A DNA stretch of 43,559 nucleotides from Acidobacteriota bacterium (GTDB lineage Bacteria > Acidobacteriota > UBA6911). Position 1 is the stretch's first letter. The number at the start of each line of letters is the position of its first letter. The stretch is from positions 1 through 43,559 of the forward strand of contig JAAYCX010000028.1 in NCBI GenBank assembly GCA_012729555.1, given 5' to 3'. The position numbers and the translations under genes were made by a program. Under the pieces are notes generated by a model. That model was not told where the DNA came from, made no database searches, and saw only the letters and a list, made by a program, of their open reading frames with translations. Below, one piece after another: positions 1 through 8,829 of the stretch.

Positions 1-4
1 CCCG

Positions 5-27
5 TTGACTCATAATTAAATGTTACC
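5..27 (+). repeat. Left terminal inverted repeat of the IS
   Basis: This pairs with 1287-1308 in inverted orientation over 22-23 bases with one small difference. It begins TTGACTCATAATTAAATG. It also contains the transposase stop codon (TAA on the minus strand at 18-16). Confidence 0.85.
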
Positions 28-1212
28 GAAGCGGGCCTCAGTGGATCGTTGACCACATATGGTCTGCTTATAGCAGGATTGGAAGATATTTTTAAGCTTT
101 CTCTCGATGAATTCTCTGAGTGTGAATGGGTTCAGTGAGACAAATCTGGTTGCAAGATCCGTTTTGATCTCCTGAGAGACATGAGAGGATTCGAGCACTC
201 GTTGGTATGGAGTTTTAGGGCTATCGTGAATCTTGATGGTTTTGGAACCCACCCTTTTTTTGTCCAGGAGTTTAACAGAGGGACAGAAGAAGTTTTGGAA
301 TAGACGCCATTCGTTGCAGTAGAGGTCATTGAGCAAAGAAACGACCCGAGGATTATCGAAACGATCATAGCCGAGCCACTGTCGCACGTGGGTCCAGTTT
401 TTCTGCTCAATGTGGGCGTTGTCATCTTTGTGGTAAGCACGGCTGCGGGTGAAAAGAACCGGCTTGGAGCGATCACGGAAATGGCGCAGGAGGTGGTGGT
501 TGAGAAACTCGGATCCGTTGTCGCAGTCGAATCCAAGCAGGGGGAATGGAAGAGATTGTTCGATGTGGCGGATCTGCATCAAGACATCGGTTTCGCCTCG
601 GCCCCAAACGGCACGTTGCTCGCTCCATCCGGTGGCAATATCAACACAATCAATGGTATAGGCGAATTGGCCAGCCATGGATTCACCACAGTGAGCGACG
701 GTGTCTGCCTCAAGAAAACCAGGTTTGCTCTGGTTCCATTGCTCGGTGGCGATGGGGATTTGGTTACGAAGCAGGGTTCCTGGTTTGGTTGTGCAGTGTC
801 GTGTGTGACGAACACGAATGGGCTTCAGCAACCGGTCGATGGTGGCGGCAGAAATGCGCTGTAGCAGCTTCAGATTATCCGGAAGTAGCGAGCCATACCG
901 ATGCTCGTAGCCGGGGAGCCAAAGAGGCAGGATGGCCTTCAATCGTTTCGAGCACGGGAGATTGGCCGCAAGCCAAATCTTCTTGAGCGGCTGGAGGATT
1001 TCATCCGTGTTATAAACCGGCTTGGGGCCCCGGTGACCGAGTTGAACTCGTCGGCGGCGCTTTAACTTTCGCAGCAAACGGATCGCATGCTTTCGATGAA
1101 ATCCGCAATTGGCACAGAGCTCATCCAGGATGTGGCTCTTGCCAATTCTGTCGCAACGCCGGTAGCGTTTAAGTACGGTTTCGAGATATTCGAGTTTGGT
1201 TCGTGGACTCAT
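16..1212 (-). CDS. IS transposase, integrase-core (rve) DDE type
   Basis: Probable 398-residue transposase that cuts and joins the element's ends. The N-terminal part resembles a helix-turn-helix region (motif SPRTKLEYLE, then GFHRKHAIRLL). The central integrase core shows a DDE triad: D170 in FLEADTV, D231 in FDCDNGSEF and E268 in NAHIEQKNW, spaced D-60-D-36-E. I chose the ATG at 1212 (MSPRTKL). The frame stays open to a TTG at 1263, but that codon lies inside the inner end repeat and would add an unconserved-looking 17-residue extension. No frameshift or stop is visible, so the gene appears intact and the element may be active. Related proteins are often labelled ISNCY-type or integrase catalytic domain proteins; the exact family is uncertain. 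Confidence 0.88.
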   Translation of the reverse strand: MSPRTKLEYLETVLKRYRRCDRIGKSHILDELCANCGFHRKHAIRLLRKLKRRRRVQLGHRGPKPVYNTDEILQPLKKIWLAANLPCSKRLKAILPLWLPGYEHRYGSLLPDNLKLLQRISAATIDRLLKPIRVRHTRHCTTKPGTLLRNQIPIATEQWNQSKPGFLEADTVAHCGESMAGQFAYTIDCVDIATGWSEQRAVWGRGETDVLMQIRHIEQSLPFPLLGFDCDNGSEFLNHHLLRHFRDRSKPVLFTRSRAYHKDDNAHIEQKNWTHVRQWLGYDRFDNPRVVSLLNDLYCNEWRLFQNFFCPSVKLLDKKRVGSKTIKIHDSPKTPYQRVLESSHVSQEIKTDLATRFVSLNPFTLREFIERKLKNIFQSCYKQTICGQRSTEARFGNI

Positions 1213-1241
1213 AATTCCAGCTTCCTCGGGGTCCAATCCCC

Positions 1242-1264
1242 GGTAACATGAAATATGAGTCAAC
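1242..1264 (-). repeat. Inner, second copy of the IS end motif
   Basis: On the minus strand it starts GTTGACTCATATTTCATG and ends GTTACC, so it is a diverged second copy of the outer end about 23 bp further in. A TTG within it opens the transposase frame, but the preferred start is the downstream ATG at 1212. Confidence 0.7.
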
Positions 1265-1286
1265 GATCCCTTTTAAGTCCATTTTG

Positions 1287-1308
1287 GGTAACATTTAATG
1301 TGAGTCAA
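1287..1308 (-). repeat. Right terminal inverted repeat of the IS (outer copy)
   Basis: On the minus strand this begins TTGACTCACATTAAATG and ends GTTACC, matching the left end. Its outer boundary at 1308 is 20 bases from the -35 box of the uvrA promoter. Confidence 0.85.
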
Positions 1309-1328
1309 TTCGGGCGCCGAAGGAAGCC

Positions 1329-1357
1329 TTGAGCCCGCCGGGTTCCGGCCGTACAAT
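1329..1357 (+). promoter_or_regulatory. Sigma70-like promoter of uvrA
   Basis: TTGAGC at 1329-1334 and TACAAT at 1352-1357 are separated by exactly 17 bases. The predicted transcript would start near 1364, giving a leader of about 12 nt before the uvrA ATG at 1376, with no clear Shine-Dalgarno sequence. The IS ends at 1308, so the core promoter is intact but everything more than 20 bp upstream of the -35 box is now IS DNA. Confidence 0.65.
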
Positions 1358-1375
1358 GATCCATTTGGGCGATGC

Positions 1376-4243
1376 ATGCTAGAAAAGATCGTCATACGCG
1401 GCGCGCGCCAGCATAACCTCCGCAACCTCAGCCTCGAAATCCCGAGGCACAGGCTCACGGTCGTCACCGGCCTGTCCGGGTCGGGCAAATCGAGCCTGGC
1501 CTTCGACACCATCTACGCGGAGGGGCAGCGGCGCTACATCGAATCGCTCTCGACCTACGCGCGGCAGTTCCTGGAGCGGATGGAAAAGCCGGAGCTGGAC
1601 AGCGCCGAGGGGCTCTCCCCCGCGATCAGCATCGAGCAGAAGACCACCAGCCGCAGCCCCCGCTCCACGGTCGGGACCATCACCGAGATTTACGACTACG
1701 CCCGGCTGCTGTTCGCCTCCGTCGGGCGCCCCCACTGCCCCCGGTGCGGCAAGCCGATCGCGGCGCAGACGGCCGACCGGATCGTGCAGCAGATCCTGGA
1801 ATACCCTGAGGGGACGCGGGTGGTGGTGATGGCCCCGGTGGTGCGGGACAGGAAGGGGGAATTCCGGCAGCTGTTCGAGAGATACCTCAAGAAGGGGTAC
1901 GTGCGGGTGCGGGTGGACGGGCGGATGCACGACCTCGAGGAGGCGATCCCCCTGGCCAGGACCCGCAACCACACGATCGAGGTGGTCGTCGACCGGGTCG
2001 TCGTCAAGCCCGGCCTCGGTGGAAGGCTGGAGTCCTCGGTGCGCAAGGCGCTCGAACTTGCCGAGGGGCTGGTGACGGTCGAGGCGCTCGAACTCGGGGA
2101 GCGCCTCTTTTCCGAGCGCCAGGCGTGCCTTGACTGCGGCGTCAGCGTGGCGACCCTGGAGCCCCGCTCCTTTTCCTTCAACTCGCGCCACGGCGCCTGC
2201 CCCGAATGCGGCGGCATGGGGACGCGGCAGGTCTTCAACCCGGAGAGCCTCGTCCCGGACCCGGGCCTCCCGCTCGCGGAAATGGCATTTCCGGTCGGCA
2301 ACGCCCGGATCGCGGAGCACCTGAAGGACACCCTCCTCGGTCTCGCCCGGAGGCGCGGGATCGACCCGTCGACCCCGTTCGGGAAATTGCCGAAGGCGGC
2401 GCGCGACGCCTATTTCCACGGGGGGGAGGGGCGGCGGGGGATCGGGCCATGGCTTGAGGACCTGCTCGGGGAGAACCAGAGCCCCGGAACCCGGGAGGAG
2501 CTCGACCGCCTCTTCCGCGCCGAAGACTGCCCCGCCTGCGGGGGGGCGCGCCTGCGGCCCGAGAGCCGGGCGGTCAAAATCAACGGCCTCGCGATCTCCG
2601 ATTACGCCCGGCTTTCGCTCGAGGGGGCGAGGGACGCCTTCGCCGCCGTCACCCTTTCGCCGCGGGAGGAACAGGTCGCCGGGCAGGTATTGAAGGAGAT
2701 CCTCGACCGGCTGGAGTTTCTGCTCAACGTCGGGGTCGGGTATCTCTCGCTCGACCGCTCCGCGGCTTCGCTCTCCGGGGGGGAGGGGCAGCGCATCCGG
2801 CTGGCGACCCAGATCGGGTCCAAACTCCGGGGGGTCCTCTACGTGCTGGACGAGCCCTCGATCGGGCTGCACCCGCGGGACAACCGGAGGTTGCTCGACA
2901 CGCTCGCCGGCCTGCGGGACATGGGGAACACGATCCTGGTCGTGGAGCACGACGAGGAGACCATGCGCGCCGCGGACCACATCATCGACCTGGGGCCGGG
3001 GGGCGGGCGCCTCGGCGGTTACCTGGTGGCGGAGGGGAGCGTCGGGGACCTGACCCGGTGCCCCGATTCGATCACTGGCGCCTACCTTTCGGGGGAGCGC
3101 AGCATCCCGGTCCCTGCGGTCCGGAGGCGGGGGAACGGCAAACGCCTGGTGGTCCAGGGGGCCCGGCACAACAATCTCCGGGACCTGACCGTGGAATTCC
3201 CGCTCGGGCTCTTCATCTGCGTGACGGGGGTTTCGGGCTCGGGGAAGAGTTCCCTCGTGGGGGACGTGCTCTACAACGCCCTGGCGCGCCGGCTGCACCG
3301 CGCGCTCTGCACCCCCGGGGCCCACGACGGGATCGCGGGGATGGAGCACCTGGACAAGGTGATCGAGATCGACCAGTCCCCCATCGGGCGGACCCCCCGG
3401 TCGAACCCCGCGACCTATACCGGGCTGTTCACCCCCCTGAGGGACCTGTACGCCCTTCTCCCCGAATCCCGCGTCCGGGGCTACGGCCCGGGGCGCTTCA
3501 GCTTCAACGTCAAGGGGGGGCGCTGCGAGGAGTGCCAGGGGGACGGGCAGCGGCGGATCGAAATGAACTTCCTCCCCGATGTGCACGTGCTGTGCGACGC
3601 CTGCCAGGGGAAACGGTACAACCGCGAAACCCTGGCGGTGAAGTACAAGGGGTATTCGATCGCCGACCTGCTGGGGATGAACATCAGCGAGGCGCTGCCG
3701 GTCCTGGAAAACATACCGGCGATCGCGCAGAAGCTGAAGGCGCTCGACGACGTGGGGCTCGGCTACGTGCAACTGGGACAGTCTTCCACCACCCTGTCGG
3801 GGGGGGAAGCCCAGAGGGTCAAACTGGCCCGGGAGCTCGGCCGGCGGGCGACGGGGCGGACGCTCTACATCCTGGACGAGCCGACGACGGGGCTCCATTT
3901 CCACGACGTCCACAAGCTGCTCGAGATCCTGAACAGCCTGGTCGACCTGGGAAACAGCGTGATCATCATCGAACACAACCTGGAAGTCATGAAGACGGCC
4001 GACCTCATCATCGATCTCGGTCCCGAGGGGGGGGAGCGGGGGGGGCGGGTGGTGGCCGCCGGGACCCCGGAGGAGGTGGCCCGGGTGGAGGATTCCGCCA
4101 CCGGTCTCGCCCTGCGGTCGGTGCTGGGCACCGGACGGGAGACCCCCTCCCGGCGGAGGCCCGTCAAGAAGGGGCCCGTCAAGAAGGGGCCTCTCAAGAA
4201 GGGGCCCGTCAAGCAGGGGGTCGCCGAAGGGGGGAAGCGATGA
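1376..4243 (+). CDS. uvrA: Excinuclease ABC subunit A (UvrA)
   Basis: DNA-damage sensor of nucleotide excision repair. A UvrA dimer scans DNA with UvrB and loads UvrB at lesions. At 955 residues the length is normal for class I UvrA. Two ABC ATPase halves are visible: Walker A GLSGSGKS at 32-39 with signature [12 protein letters not shown] near 466, and Walker A GVSGSGKS at 618-625 with [12 protein letters not shown] near 808. Both are followed by DEPS/DEPT Walker B motifs. Zinc-binding cysteine pairs are present (CLDCG and CPECGG in the first half; CEEC and CDAC in the second). The C-terminus carries an unusual basic tail of four five-residue repeats of the PVKKG type encoded by 15-bp DNA repeats. 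The stop codon overlaps the start of queE (ATGA), so the two are probably translationally coupled. Confidence 0.98.
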   Translation: MLEKIVIRGARQHNLRNLSLEIPRHRLTVVTGLSGSGKSSLAFDTIYAEGQRRYIESLSTYARQFLERMEKPELDSAEGLSPAISIEQKTTSRSPRSTVGTITEIYDYARLLFASVGRPHCPRCGKPIAAQTADRIVQQILEYPEGTRVVVMAPVVRDRKGEFRQLFERYLKKGYVRVRVDGRMHDLEEAIPLARTRNHTIEVVVDRVVVKPGLGGRLESSVRKALELAEGLVTVEALELGERLFSERQACLDCGVSVATLEPRSFSFNSRHGACPECGGMGTRQVFNPESLVPDPGLPLAEMAFPVGNARIAEHLKDTLLGLARRRGIDPSTPFGKLPKAARDAYFHGGEGRRGIGPWLEDLLGENQSPGTREELDRLFRAEDCPACGGARLRPESRAVKINGLAISDYARLSLEGARDAFAAVTLSPREEQVAGQVLKEILDRLEFLLNVGVGYLSLDRSAASLSGGEGQRIRLATQIGSKLRGVLYVLDEPSIGLHPRDNRRLLDTLAGLRDMGNTILVVEHDEETMRAADHIIDLGPGGGRLGGYLVAEGSVGDLTRCPDSITGAYLSGERSIPVPAVRRRGNGKRLVVQGARHNNLRDLTVEFPLGLFICVTGVSGSGKSSLVGDVLYNALARRLHRALCTPGAHDGIAGMEHLDKVIEIDQSPIGRTPRSNPATYTGLFTPLRDLYALLPESRVRGYGPGRFSFNVKGGRCEECQGDGQRRIEMNFLPDVHVLCDACQGKRYNRETLAVKYKGYSIADLLGMNISEALPVLENIPAIAQKLKALDDVGLGYVQLGQSSTTLSGGEAQRVKLARELGRRATGRTLYILDEPTTGLHFHDVHKLLEILNSLVDLGNSVIIIEHNLEVMKTADLIIDLGPEGGERGGRVVAAGTPEEVARVEDSATGLALRSVLGTGRETPSRRRPVKKGPVKKGPLKKGPVKQGVAEGGKR
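4160..4219 (+). repeat. Four tandem 15-bp repeats in the 3' end of uvrA
   Basis: The unit CCCGTCAAGAAGGGG occurs at 4160-4174 and 4175-4189. Slightly varied copies follow at 4190-4204 and 4205-4219. They are in frame and encode [15 protein letters not shown] and PVKQG. Such a run can expand or contract by replication slippage without breaking the frame. Confidence 0.9.
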
Positions 4244-4878
4244 GGGTCAACGAGTTCTTCTACAGCATCCAGGGGGAATCGAGTCATGCGGGCCGTCCCT
4301 GCGCCTTCATCCGGCTGACGGGGTGCAACCTCCGCTGCTCCTACTGCGACACCGAATACGCCTTCGAGGCGGGAATGGAGATGACGATCCCGGAGATCGT
4401 CGAGGCGGTCGGGGAATATCCCACGCGCCTGGTGCTGGTGACCGGGGGGGAGCCGATGCTCCAACCCGGGATCCACGAGCTGCTGGGGGCGCTGCTCGAT
4501 CGCGGCTGCAGCGTGCTGCTCGAGACCGGGGGGCAGGTTCCCCTCTCCGGCGTGGACCCCCGGGTCCACAAGATCGTGGATTTCAAATGCCCTTCGAGCG
4601 GCATGACGGGGCACAACGACTACGGCAACGTCGGCTGCCTGACCATGCGGGACGAGGTGAAGTTCGTCGTGGGGGACCGCCCCGATTTCGACTGGGCGTG
4701 CGCCCGGATCCGGGAATACGACCTCACGGCGCGGGTTTCCGCGGTGCATCTTTCGCCCGTTTACGGCCTCCTGCCGCTGGACCGGCTGGCCGGCTGGGTG
4801 CTCGGGTGCGGGCTCGAGGTCCGGCTGGGGCTGCAGCTGCACAAGATCATCTGGCCCGGCGTCCCGCGCGGCGTCTGA
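4240..4878 (+). CDS. queE: 7-carboxy-7-deazaguanine synthase (QueE)
   Basis: Radical SAM enzyme that contracts 6-carboxytetrahydropterin to 7-carboxy-7-deazaguanine, on the route to preQ0, queuosine and related 7-deazapurines. The 212-residue protein begins with the family's N-terminal pattern ([10 protein letters not shown]). It carries the iron-sulfur cluster motif CNLRCSYC with C29, C33 and C36 in CX3CX2C spacing, then TGGEP, a SAM-binding motif of radical SAM proteins. The start ATG overlaps the uvrA stop by four bases (ATGA). No queC, queD or queF gene is seen in this window, so the rest of the pathway must lie elsewhere. Confidence 0.93.
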   Translation: MRVNEFFYSIQGESSHAGRPCAFIRLTGCNLRCSYCDTEYAFEAGMEMTIPEIVEAVGEYPTRLVLVTGGEPMLQPGIHELLGALLDRGCSVLLETGGQVPLSGVDPRVHKIVDFKCPSSGMTGHNDYGNVGCLTMRDEVKFVVGDRPDFDWACARIREYDLTARVSAVHLSPVYGLLPLDRLAGWVLGCGLEVRLGLQLHKIIWPGVPRGV

Positions 4879-4894
4879 ATTTTCGTGAGCGTTC

Positions 4895-6355
4895 ATGAAT
4901 TCCTGGGAAGCCCTATCTGAAATCAGGCGGCGGGTCGCAAAAGAGGAGGGGGTGCTCCGCAGTCCCGCGGCCCTCCGGGTGGCGCTGTGCCATCCCGCTT
5001 CCTACGAGGTGGCCATGAGTTCCCTGGGATTCCAGGCCATCTACCGGGAGATCCATCTCCACCGCGGCGCCGCGGCGGAGCGGGCGTTCCTCCCCGACCG
5101 GCCGGCGGAGTACCGGAAAAACCGCCTGCCGGTGTTCACCTACGAGGGGGAGCGGCCCCTTTCGGAATACGCCGTCGTCGCCTTTTCCATCGCCTGGGAA
5201 CTCGAGATCACCGGCCTGTTCGAGATGCTGGACCTGTGCGGCATCCCGCTCAGGCGCGGGGAACGGGGCGCACGCCACCCCCTCGTCGTCGCCGGGGGCC
5301 CGCTCACCCGCTCCAACCCTGCGATCCTGGCCCCCTTCGCCGACCTGATCGCGCTGGGGGAAGGGGAGGAGACGATCCACGACCTGCTCGACGCGGCCGC
5401 GGCCATGAACCGGGAACAGACGCTCGAGTACCTTTCGGGGCGGCCCGGTTTTCACGTCCCTGGGGTTTCCCCCGGTTTCGGCCCTCCAGGCAGGGTGGAC
5501 GACGCCCGCCTTCCCGCTTCCTCCCAGATCCTCACCCCGAACGCCGTCCTCCGGTCGATGTTCCTGGTCGAGCCGGAGCGCGGCTGCTCCCGCACCTGCC
5601 GCTACTGCGTGATGCGGTGCGGCGCGGGGGGTGGGATGCGGGTGGTCCCCGCCGACCGGGTGTGGGCGAAGATCCCGGAAGCCGCCCGGCGCGTCGGGCT
5701 GGTGGGGGCCGCCGTCACCGACCACCCCGAAATCAGGCCCCTGATCCGGCGGATCGTCGACAGCGGCCGGGAGGTCGGCGTTTCCAGCCTGCGGGCCGAC
5801 CGCCTCGACCCGGAACTGGTCGGGCTGCTGGCGCGCGGGGGGTACCGGACGCTGACGACGGCGTCCGACGGGGCTTCGCAGCGGATGCGGGACCTGGCCG
5901 GCCGCAACATCGACGAAAGCCACCTCCTCCGGGCGGCGGAACTGGCCCGCGGGGCGGGGATCGAGCGCCTCAGGCTCTACATGATGATCGGGTTCCCCGG
6001 GGAGACCGACGACGACATCGGGGAGCTGATCCGCCTCTGCGGCGAACTCGCCCGGGTCCTTCCCCTGTCCCTGAGCGTATCCCCCTTCGTGGCCAAGAAG
6101 CACACCCCGCTCGACGGCGCCCCCTTCGAGGATCTCCGGGTGCTGGACCGCAGGCTGCGGGCCATCCGTGCCGGGCTCAAGGGGAAGGCCGACGTCCGCC
6201 CCGGTTCGACCCGCTGGGCCTGGGTGGAATACGCGCTGTCGCAGGGGACGGAGGAAGCAGGCTTAGCCGCGCTCGACGCCTGGCGCGGCGGCGGGGGGAT
6301 CGGGGCCTGGCGGAAGGGGTTCGCCGCCCGCGGGTGCACGCCGGCAAGGCCCTGA
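4895..6355 (+). CDS. Radical SAM protein with B12-binding-like N-terminal domain
   Basis: 486-residue radical SAM protein of unknown substrate. The N-terminal third (ALRVALCHPASYEVAMSSLG through LVVAGGPL and ADLIALGEGEE) resembles the cobalamin-binding-like domain of B12-type radical SAM proteins and of the uncharacterised TIGR03960-type family. The cluster motif CSRTCRYC places C231, C235 and C238 in CX3CX2C spacing, with an extra cysteine at 242 (CVMRC). GFPGETDDD is typical of the core barrel. It follows queE by 16 bp with a weak ribosome site, so it likely belongs to the uvrA-queE operon. A role in RNA or cofactor modification is possible but is not shown by the sequence. Confidence 0.8.
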   Translation: MNSWEALSEIRRRVAKEEGVLRSPAALRVALCHPASYEVAMSSLGFQAIYREIHLHRGAAAERAFLPDRPAEYRKNRLPVFTYEGERPLSEYAVVAFSIAWELEITGLFEMLDLCGIPLRRGERGARHPLVVAGGPLTRSNPAILAPFADLIALGEGEETIHDLLDAAAAMNREQTLEYLSGRPGFHVPGVSPGFGPPGRVDDARLPASSQILTPNAVLRSMFLVEPERGCSRTCRYCVMRCGAGGGMRVVPADRVWAKIPEAARRVGLVGAAVTDHPEIRPLIRRIVDSGREVGVSSLRADRLDPELVGLLARGGYRTLTTASDGASQRMRDLAGRNIDESHLLRAAELARGAGIERLRLYMMIGFPGETDDDIGELIRLCGELARVLPLSLSVSPFVAKKHTPLDGAPFEDLRVLDRRLRAIRAGLKGKADVRPGSTRWAWVEYALSQGTEEAGLAALDAWRGGGGIGAWRKGFAARGCTPARP

Positions 6356-6385
6356 TGCGGGGCTTGGATGGGAGCGCCATCCGCG

Positions 6386-6391
6386 TATAAT
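6386..6391 (+). promoter_or_regulatory. Perfect -10 box six bases before the start codon (leaderless candidate)
   Basis: TATAAT at 6386-6391 is followed by six bases and then the ATG at 6398, so transcription would begin at or next to the start codon. The best -35 match is weak (TTGGAT at 6364-6369, 16-base spacer). Confidence 0.5.
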
Positions 6392-6397
6392 AAGAAC

Positions 6398-7123
6398 ATG
6401 GCTTTTCTTATTCCCTGGGGCTTCGAACGGAAGTCGGCGTGCCGGGCACTGGCTCTGGTTCTTTTCGTCCTGCTCCCCACGTGCGCCCGCGGTGCGGGGC
6501 CGTCCCGGGAGGAGGGGGAATTCGAGATCCGGATCGACGGGGAGGAGATCGGGCGGGAAAAATATTCCATCGAGGTCCGCCCCGACGGAATCGTCAGCGT
6601 TTCCACCGGGACCCTCCGGAATTCCGGCAGCGAGGGGGGGCGCGTGAGGGTCGAGACGCGGCTGGAGATGGACCCTCATTACATGCCGCGCTCCTACCGG
6701 GTCGAGACTTCGGCCGGAGACCGGAAAGGGCGGCTGGAGGGGACCTTCTCCCCCGGCCAGGCCGATTTTCAGTACCTGATCGAGGGAGCCCCGCGCAGGA
6801 GCGGGCTGATGCTCGACGAATACTACGCCGTCCTGGACGCCAACGTCTTCCACCACTTCGCCTTCGTCGGCCGCCTCTTCGATTTCGATGACGGGGAGGC
6901 GCAGGCCCTCGACGTGGTGATCCCCCAGGAACTGGACAACGGGACCGTCGTCATCCGCGACGCCGGGTTGGACACCACCGAAATCGGAAGAAAAGAGAAG
7001 CGGCTGCGTCACCTGAAGCTCGATTCCGGGCAGCTGCTCATCGACCTGTGGCTGGACGAGGAGCGGGTGCTGCAGAAGATCGCCCTTCCGCAGCGGAGGA
7101 TCGAGGTCGTCAGAAGACCGTAG
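6398..7123 (+). CDS. Secreted protein of unknown function
   Basis: I do not recognise the family. From the ATG at 6398 the product has 241 residues. It starts with a signal-peptide-like segment (charged residues, then ALALVLFVLLPTCARG), so it is probably exported or, given the cysteine, possibly a lipoprotein. The mature part is rich in charged beta-strand-like stretches (FEIRIDGEEIGREKYSIEV, LEMDPHYMPRSYRVE). This pattern recalls [11 protein letters not shown] proteins that describe a substrate or lipid-binding beta sheet, but no motif fixes a function. A longer in-frame start exists at 6368; the leaderless -10 box argues for 6398. It precedes the htrA-type protease gene in the same direction. 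Confidence 0.7.
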   Translation: MAFLIPWGFERKSACRALALVLFVLLPTCARGAGPSREEGEFEIRIDGEEIGREKYSIEVRPDGIVSVSTGTLRNSGSEGGRVRVETRLEMDPHYMPRSYRVETSAGDRKGRLEGTFSPGQADFQYLIEGAPRRSGLMLDEYYAVLDANVFHHFAFVGRLFDFDDGEAQALDVVIPQELDNGTVVIRDAGLDTTEIGRKEKRLRHLKLDSGQLLIDLWLDEERVLQKIALPQRRIEVVRRP

Positions 7124-7130
7124 GCGGTTT

Positions 7131-7161
7131 TTGCAACGGAATCGGCCGAATGGCGTAAAAT
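7131..7161 (+). promoter_or_regulatory. Possible promoter of the HtrA protease gene
   Basis: TAAAAT at 7156-7161 is a good -10 candidate. TTGCAA at 7131-7136 is a possible -35 box, but the 19-base spacer is long. Transcription from here would give a leader of about 40 nt that includes the strong ribosome site at 7194-7200. Confidence 0.35.
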
Positions 7162-7193
7162 GAAGGGCAGGAGCGGTCTTATTTATGGCATTC

Positions 7194-7200
7194 AAGGAGG
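7194..7200 (+). promoter_or_regulatory. Ribosome binding site that fixes the htrA start
   Basis: AAGGAGG lies seven bases before the ATG at 7208. It settles the start against an in-frame ATG at 7160, which has no comparable site. Confidence 0.85.
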
Positions 7201-7207
7201 AAAGGGT

Positions 7208-8821
7208 ATGAGCGAACAGCCGAAAAGGGGATTTCCCGGCGGCAGGCGGATGCTCGGCGTTGTCATGGTTCTGGGAGTTCTGGGCCTCGGCATCGGGATC
7301 GGCAGCCTGATCACCGACCGGGTGGATGCCACGGGGCCCGGGGACAGCCGGCTCGAGATGCAGGAGGGGAAGCCGGTGGCGGGGGAGTCGGTCCTCAACC
7401 TGTCCAAGGCCTTCGAGGAGGTCTCCAACCGCGTCGAGTCCGCGGTCGTGAACATCAACACCGAGGAGGTCATTTCGCGCCGCGGGCGGCAGATGCCCCA
7501 GCCCGCCCCCGGCGACCCCATGTTCGATTTCTTCGAGCGCTTTTTCGGCGGGGTTCCCCAGATGCCGGAACAGCAGACGGTGCGCAGCCTCGGCTCCGGC
7601 GTCATCGTCGACCCCCAGGGCTACATCATCACCAACAATCACGTGGTGGAAGGGGCGACCAAAATCAAGGTGAACCTGGCAGGCGGGAGTGAATACAGCG
7701 CCAGGATGATCGGTGCCGACCCGATATCGGACATCGCGGTGATCAAGATCAGCGGCAGCAAGCCGTTCCCCTACGCCAAAGTCGGCAATTCCAAGGCGAT
7801 GAAGGTCGGGGACTGGGTTCTCGCCATCGGCAGTCCCTTCGGCCTGGAGCAGACGGTGACGGCCGGGATCATCTCGACGACCGGTCGCACCTTCAAGGAG
7901 GGGGACGGTCCCTCGGATTACTCCGTGTTCAACGAGTACCTGCAGACCGACGCCGCCATCAACCGCGGCAACAGCGGCGGGCCCCTGGTGAACATGAACG
8001 CCGAGGTGATCGGGATCAACAGTTTCATCTCCACCCCGACCGGGTCCAATGCCGGGATCGGGTTCGCGGTCCCCTCCCAGCTGTTCGTCAGGGTGTACAA
8101 CCAGGTCCTGGAAACGGGGAAGGTCTCCCGCGGCTGGATCGGCGTCAGCATGAACTCCCTCCCCTTCACCCCGGCCATGGCCGAATTCTTCAAGGTGAAG
8201 CAGGGGAGCGGGGTTCTGATCACCCAGCTGATCGACGAGAAGGGGAATCCCTCGACTGAAGGCCCGGCGGCCAAGGCGGGGGTGAAACCGGAGGACGTGG
8301 TCATCGAGTTCGACGGCAACAAGATCCGGGACAACCAGGATTTCCTGATGGCGGTGACCAACACCGTTCCGGGGCGGATGGCCAAAATGAAGGTGGTGCG
8401 CAACGGCGTGGAGAAGGAACTGGAGATCGTCCTGGCGGAACGGAGCCGGGAAACCCTGGCGGAGCGGCGCTACAGCTTTGAGGAGAGCGAGGAACCCCCG
8501 CGCACCGAAATCGGGCTCGAATTCGACAATGTTCCCCCCACGATCGCCAAGACGCTCAACATCACGGGCGGAGTCCTGGTCACCTCCGTCAAGCAGGGGA
8601 GCCTGGCTGACGAAGCGGGCCTGATCGGGCCCACGAGGACCGAGGAGGGGGAGGTGGTGGACGTGATCGTCGCCGCCAACGGGAGGAGCGTGAAGGACAA
8701 GGATGACCTGTTCAACACCGTCAAGGCGATGCGGAGCGGGAGTCCGGTGGTCCTCAAGTTCATGCGCGTCCTGCCGCGTTCCGAACCGGCCCCCTATTAC
8801 ACCAGCATCACCAAACCGTAG
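7208..8821 (+). CDS. htrA: HtrA/DegP-family [11 protein letters not shown] serine protease
   Basis: Envelope quality-control protease that degrades or refolds damaged exported proteins. The 537-residue product has an N-terminal membrane anchor or signal (about residues 14-34). A trypsin-like domain follows with the triad H145 (TNNHVVEG), D175 (SDIAVIK) and S246 (RGNSGGP), then two PDZ-like regions, one around residues 315-410 and one in the last 110. The start is set by AAGGAGG seven bases upstream. It is followed by a strong GC hairpin and then the heat-shock operon promoter, so it is probably its own transcription unit, co-located with cytoplasmic chaperones. Confidence 0.95.
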   Translation: MSEQPKRGFPGGRRMLGVVMVLGVLGLGIGIGSLITDRVDATGPGDSRLEMQEGKPVAGESVLNLSKAFEEVSNRVESAVVNINTEEVISRRGRQMPQPAPGDPMFDFFERFFGGVPQMPEQQTVRSLGSGVIVDPQGYIITNNHVVEGATKIKVNLAGGSEYSARMIGADPISDIAVIKISGSKPFPYAKVGNSKAMKVGDWVLAIGSPFGLEQTVTAGIISTTGRTFKEGDGPSDYSVFNEYLQTDAAINRGNSGGPLVNMNAEVIGINSFISTPTGSNAGIGFAVPSQLFVRVYNQVLETGKVSRGWIGVSMNSLPFTPAMAEFFKVKQGSGVLITQLIDEKGNPSTEGPAAKAGVKPEDVVIEFDGNKIRDNQDFLMAVTNTVPGRMAKMKVVRNGVEKELEIVLAERSRETLAERRYSFEESEEPPRTEIGLEFDNVPPTIAKTLNITGGVLVTSVKQGSLADEAGLIGPTRTEEGEVVDVIVAANGRSVKDKDDLFNTVKAMRSGSPVVLKFMRVLPRSEPAPYYTSITKP

Positions 8822-8829
8822 TTTCTCCA

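Larger units (their letters stand above)
5..1308 (-). mobile_element. Complete insertion sequence with one DDE transposase
   Basis: One transposase gene fills an element bounded by near-identical inverted ends. The left end (5-27) and the reverse complement of the right end (1287-1308) both begin TTGACTCA and both finish ATTAAATGTTACC, differing only by TA versus C between these blocks. The DNA is visibly AT-richer than the rest of the window, which suggests recent arrival. The transposase stop codon lies inside the left end. Subterminal copies of GGATCGTTGAC occur near both ends (43-53 and, reversed, 1259-1269). A target-site duplication cannot be judged because only four bases lie left of the element. 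The family is probably among the unclassified rve-type IS groups; I do not assign a name. Confidence 0.85.

Noticed and set aside
192-202. CGAGCACTCG as half of a CIRCE element
   Set aside because: It lies inside the transposase gene and has no matching GAGTGCTAA at the right spacing.
1213-1263. Longer transposase start at TTG 1263
   Set aside because: The codon is inside the inner end repeat, and the ATG at 1212 begins the family-like sequence.
1379-3976. 865-codon open frame antisense to uvrA
   Set aside because: It mirrors the uvrA codons, is rich in R, P, G and H, and has no domain. Long antisense frames are expected in GC-rich genes.
6343-6367. Hairpin over the stop codon of the radical SAM gene as a terminator
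   Set aside because: The stem has a mismatch, there is no T run, and it includes the stop codon; not better than expected at this GC content.
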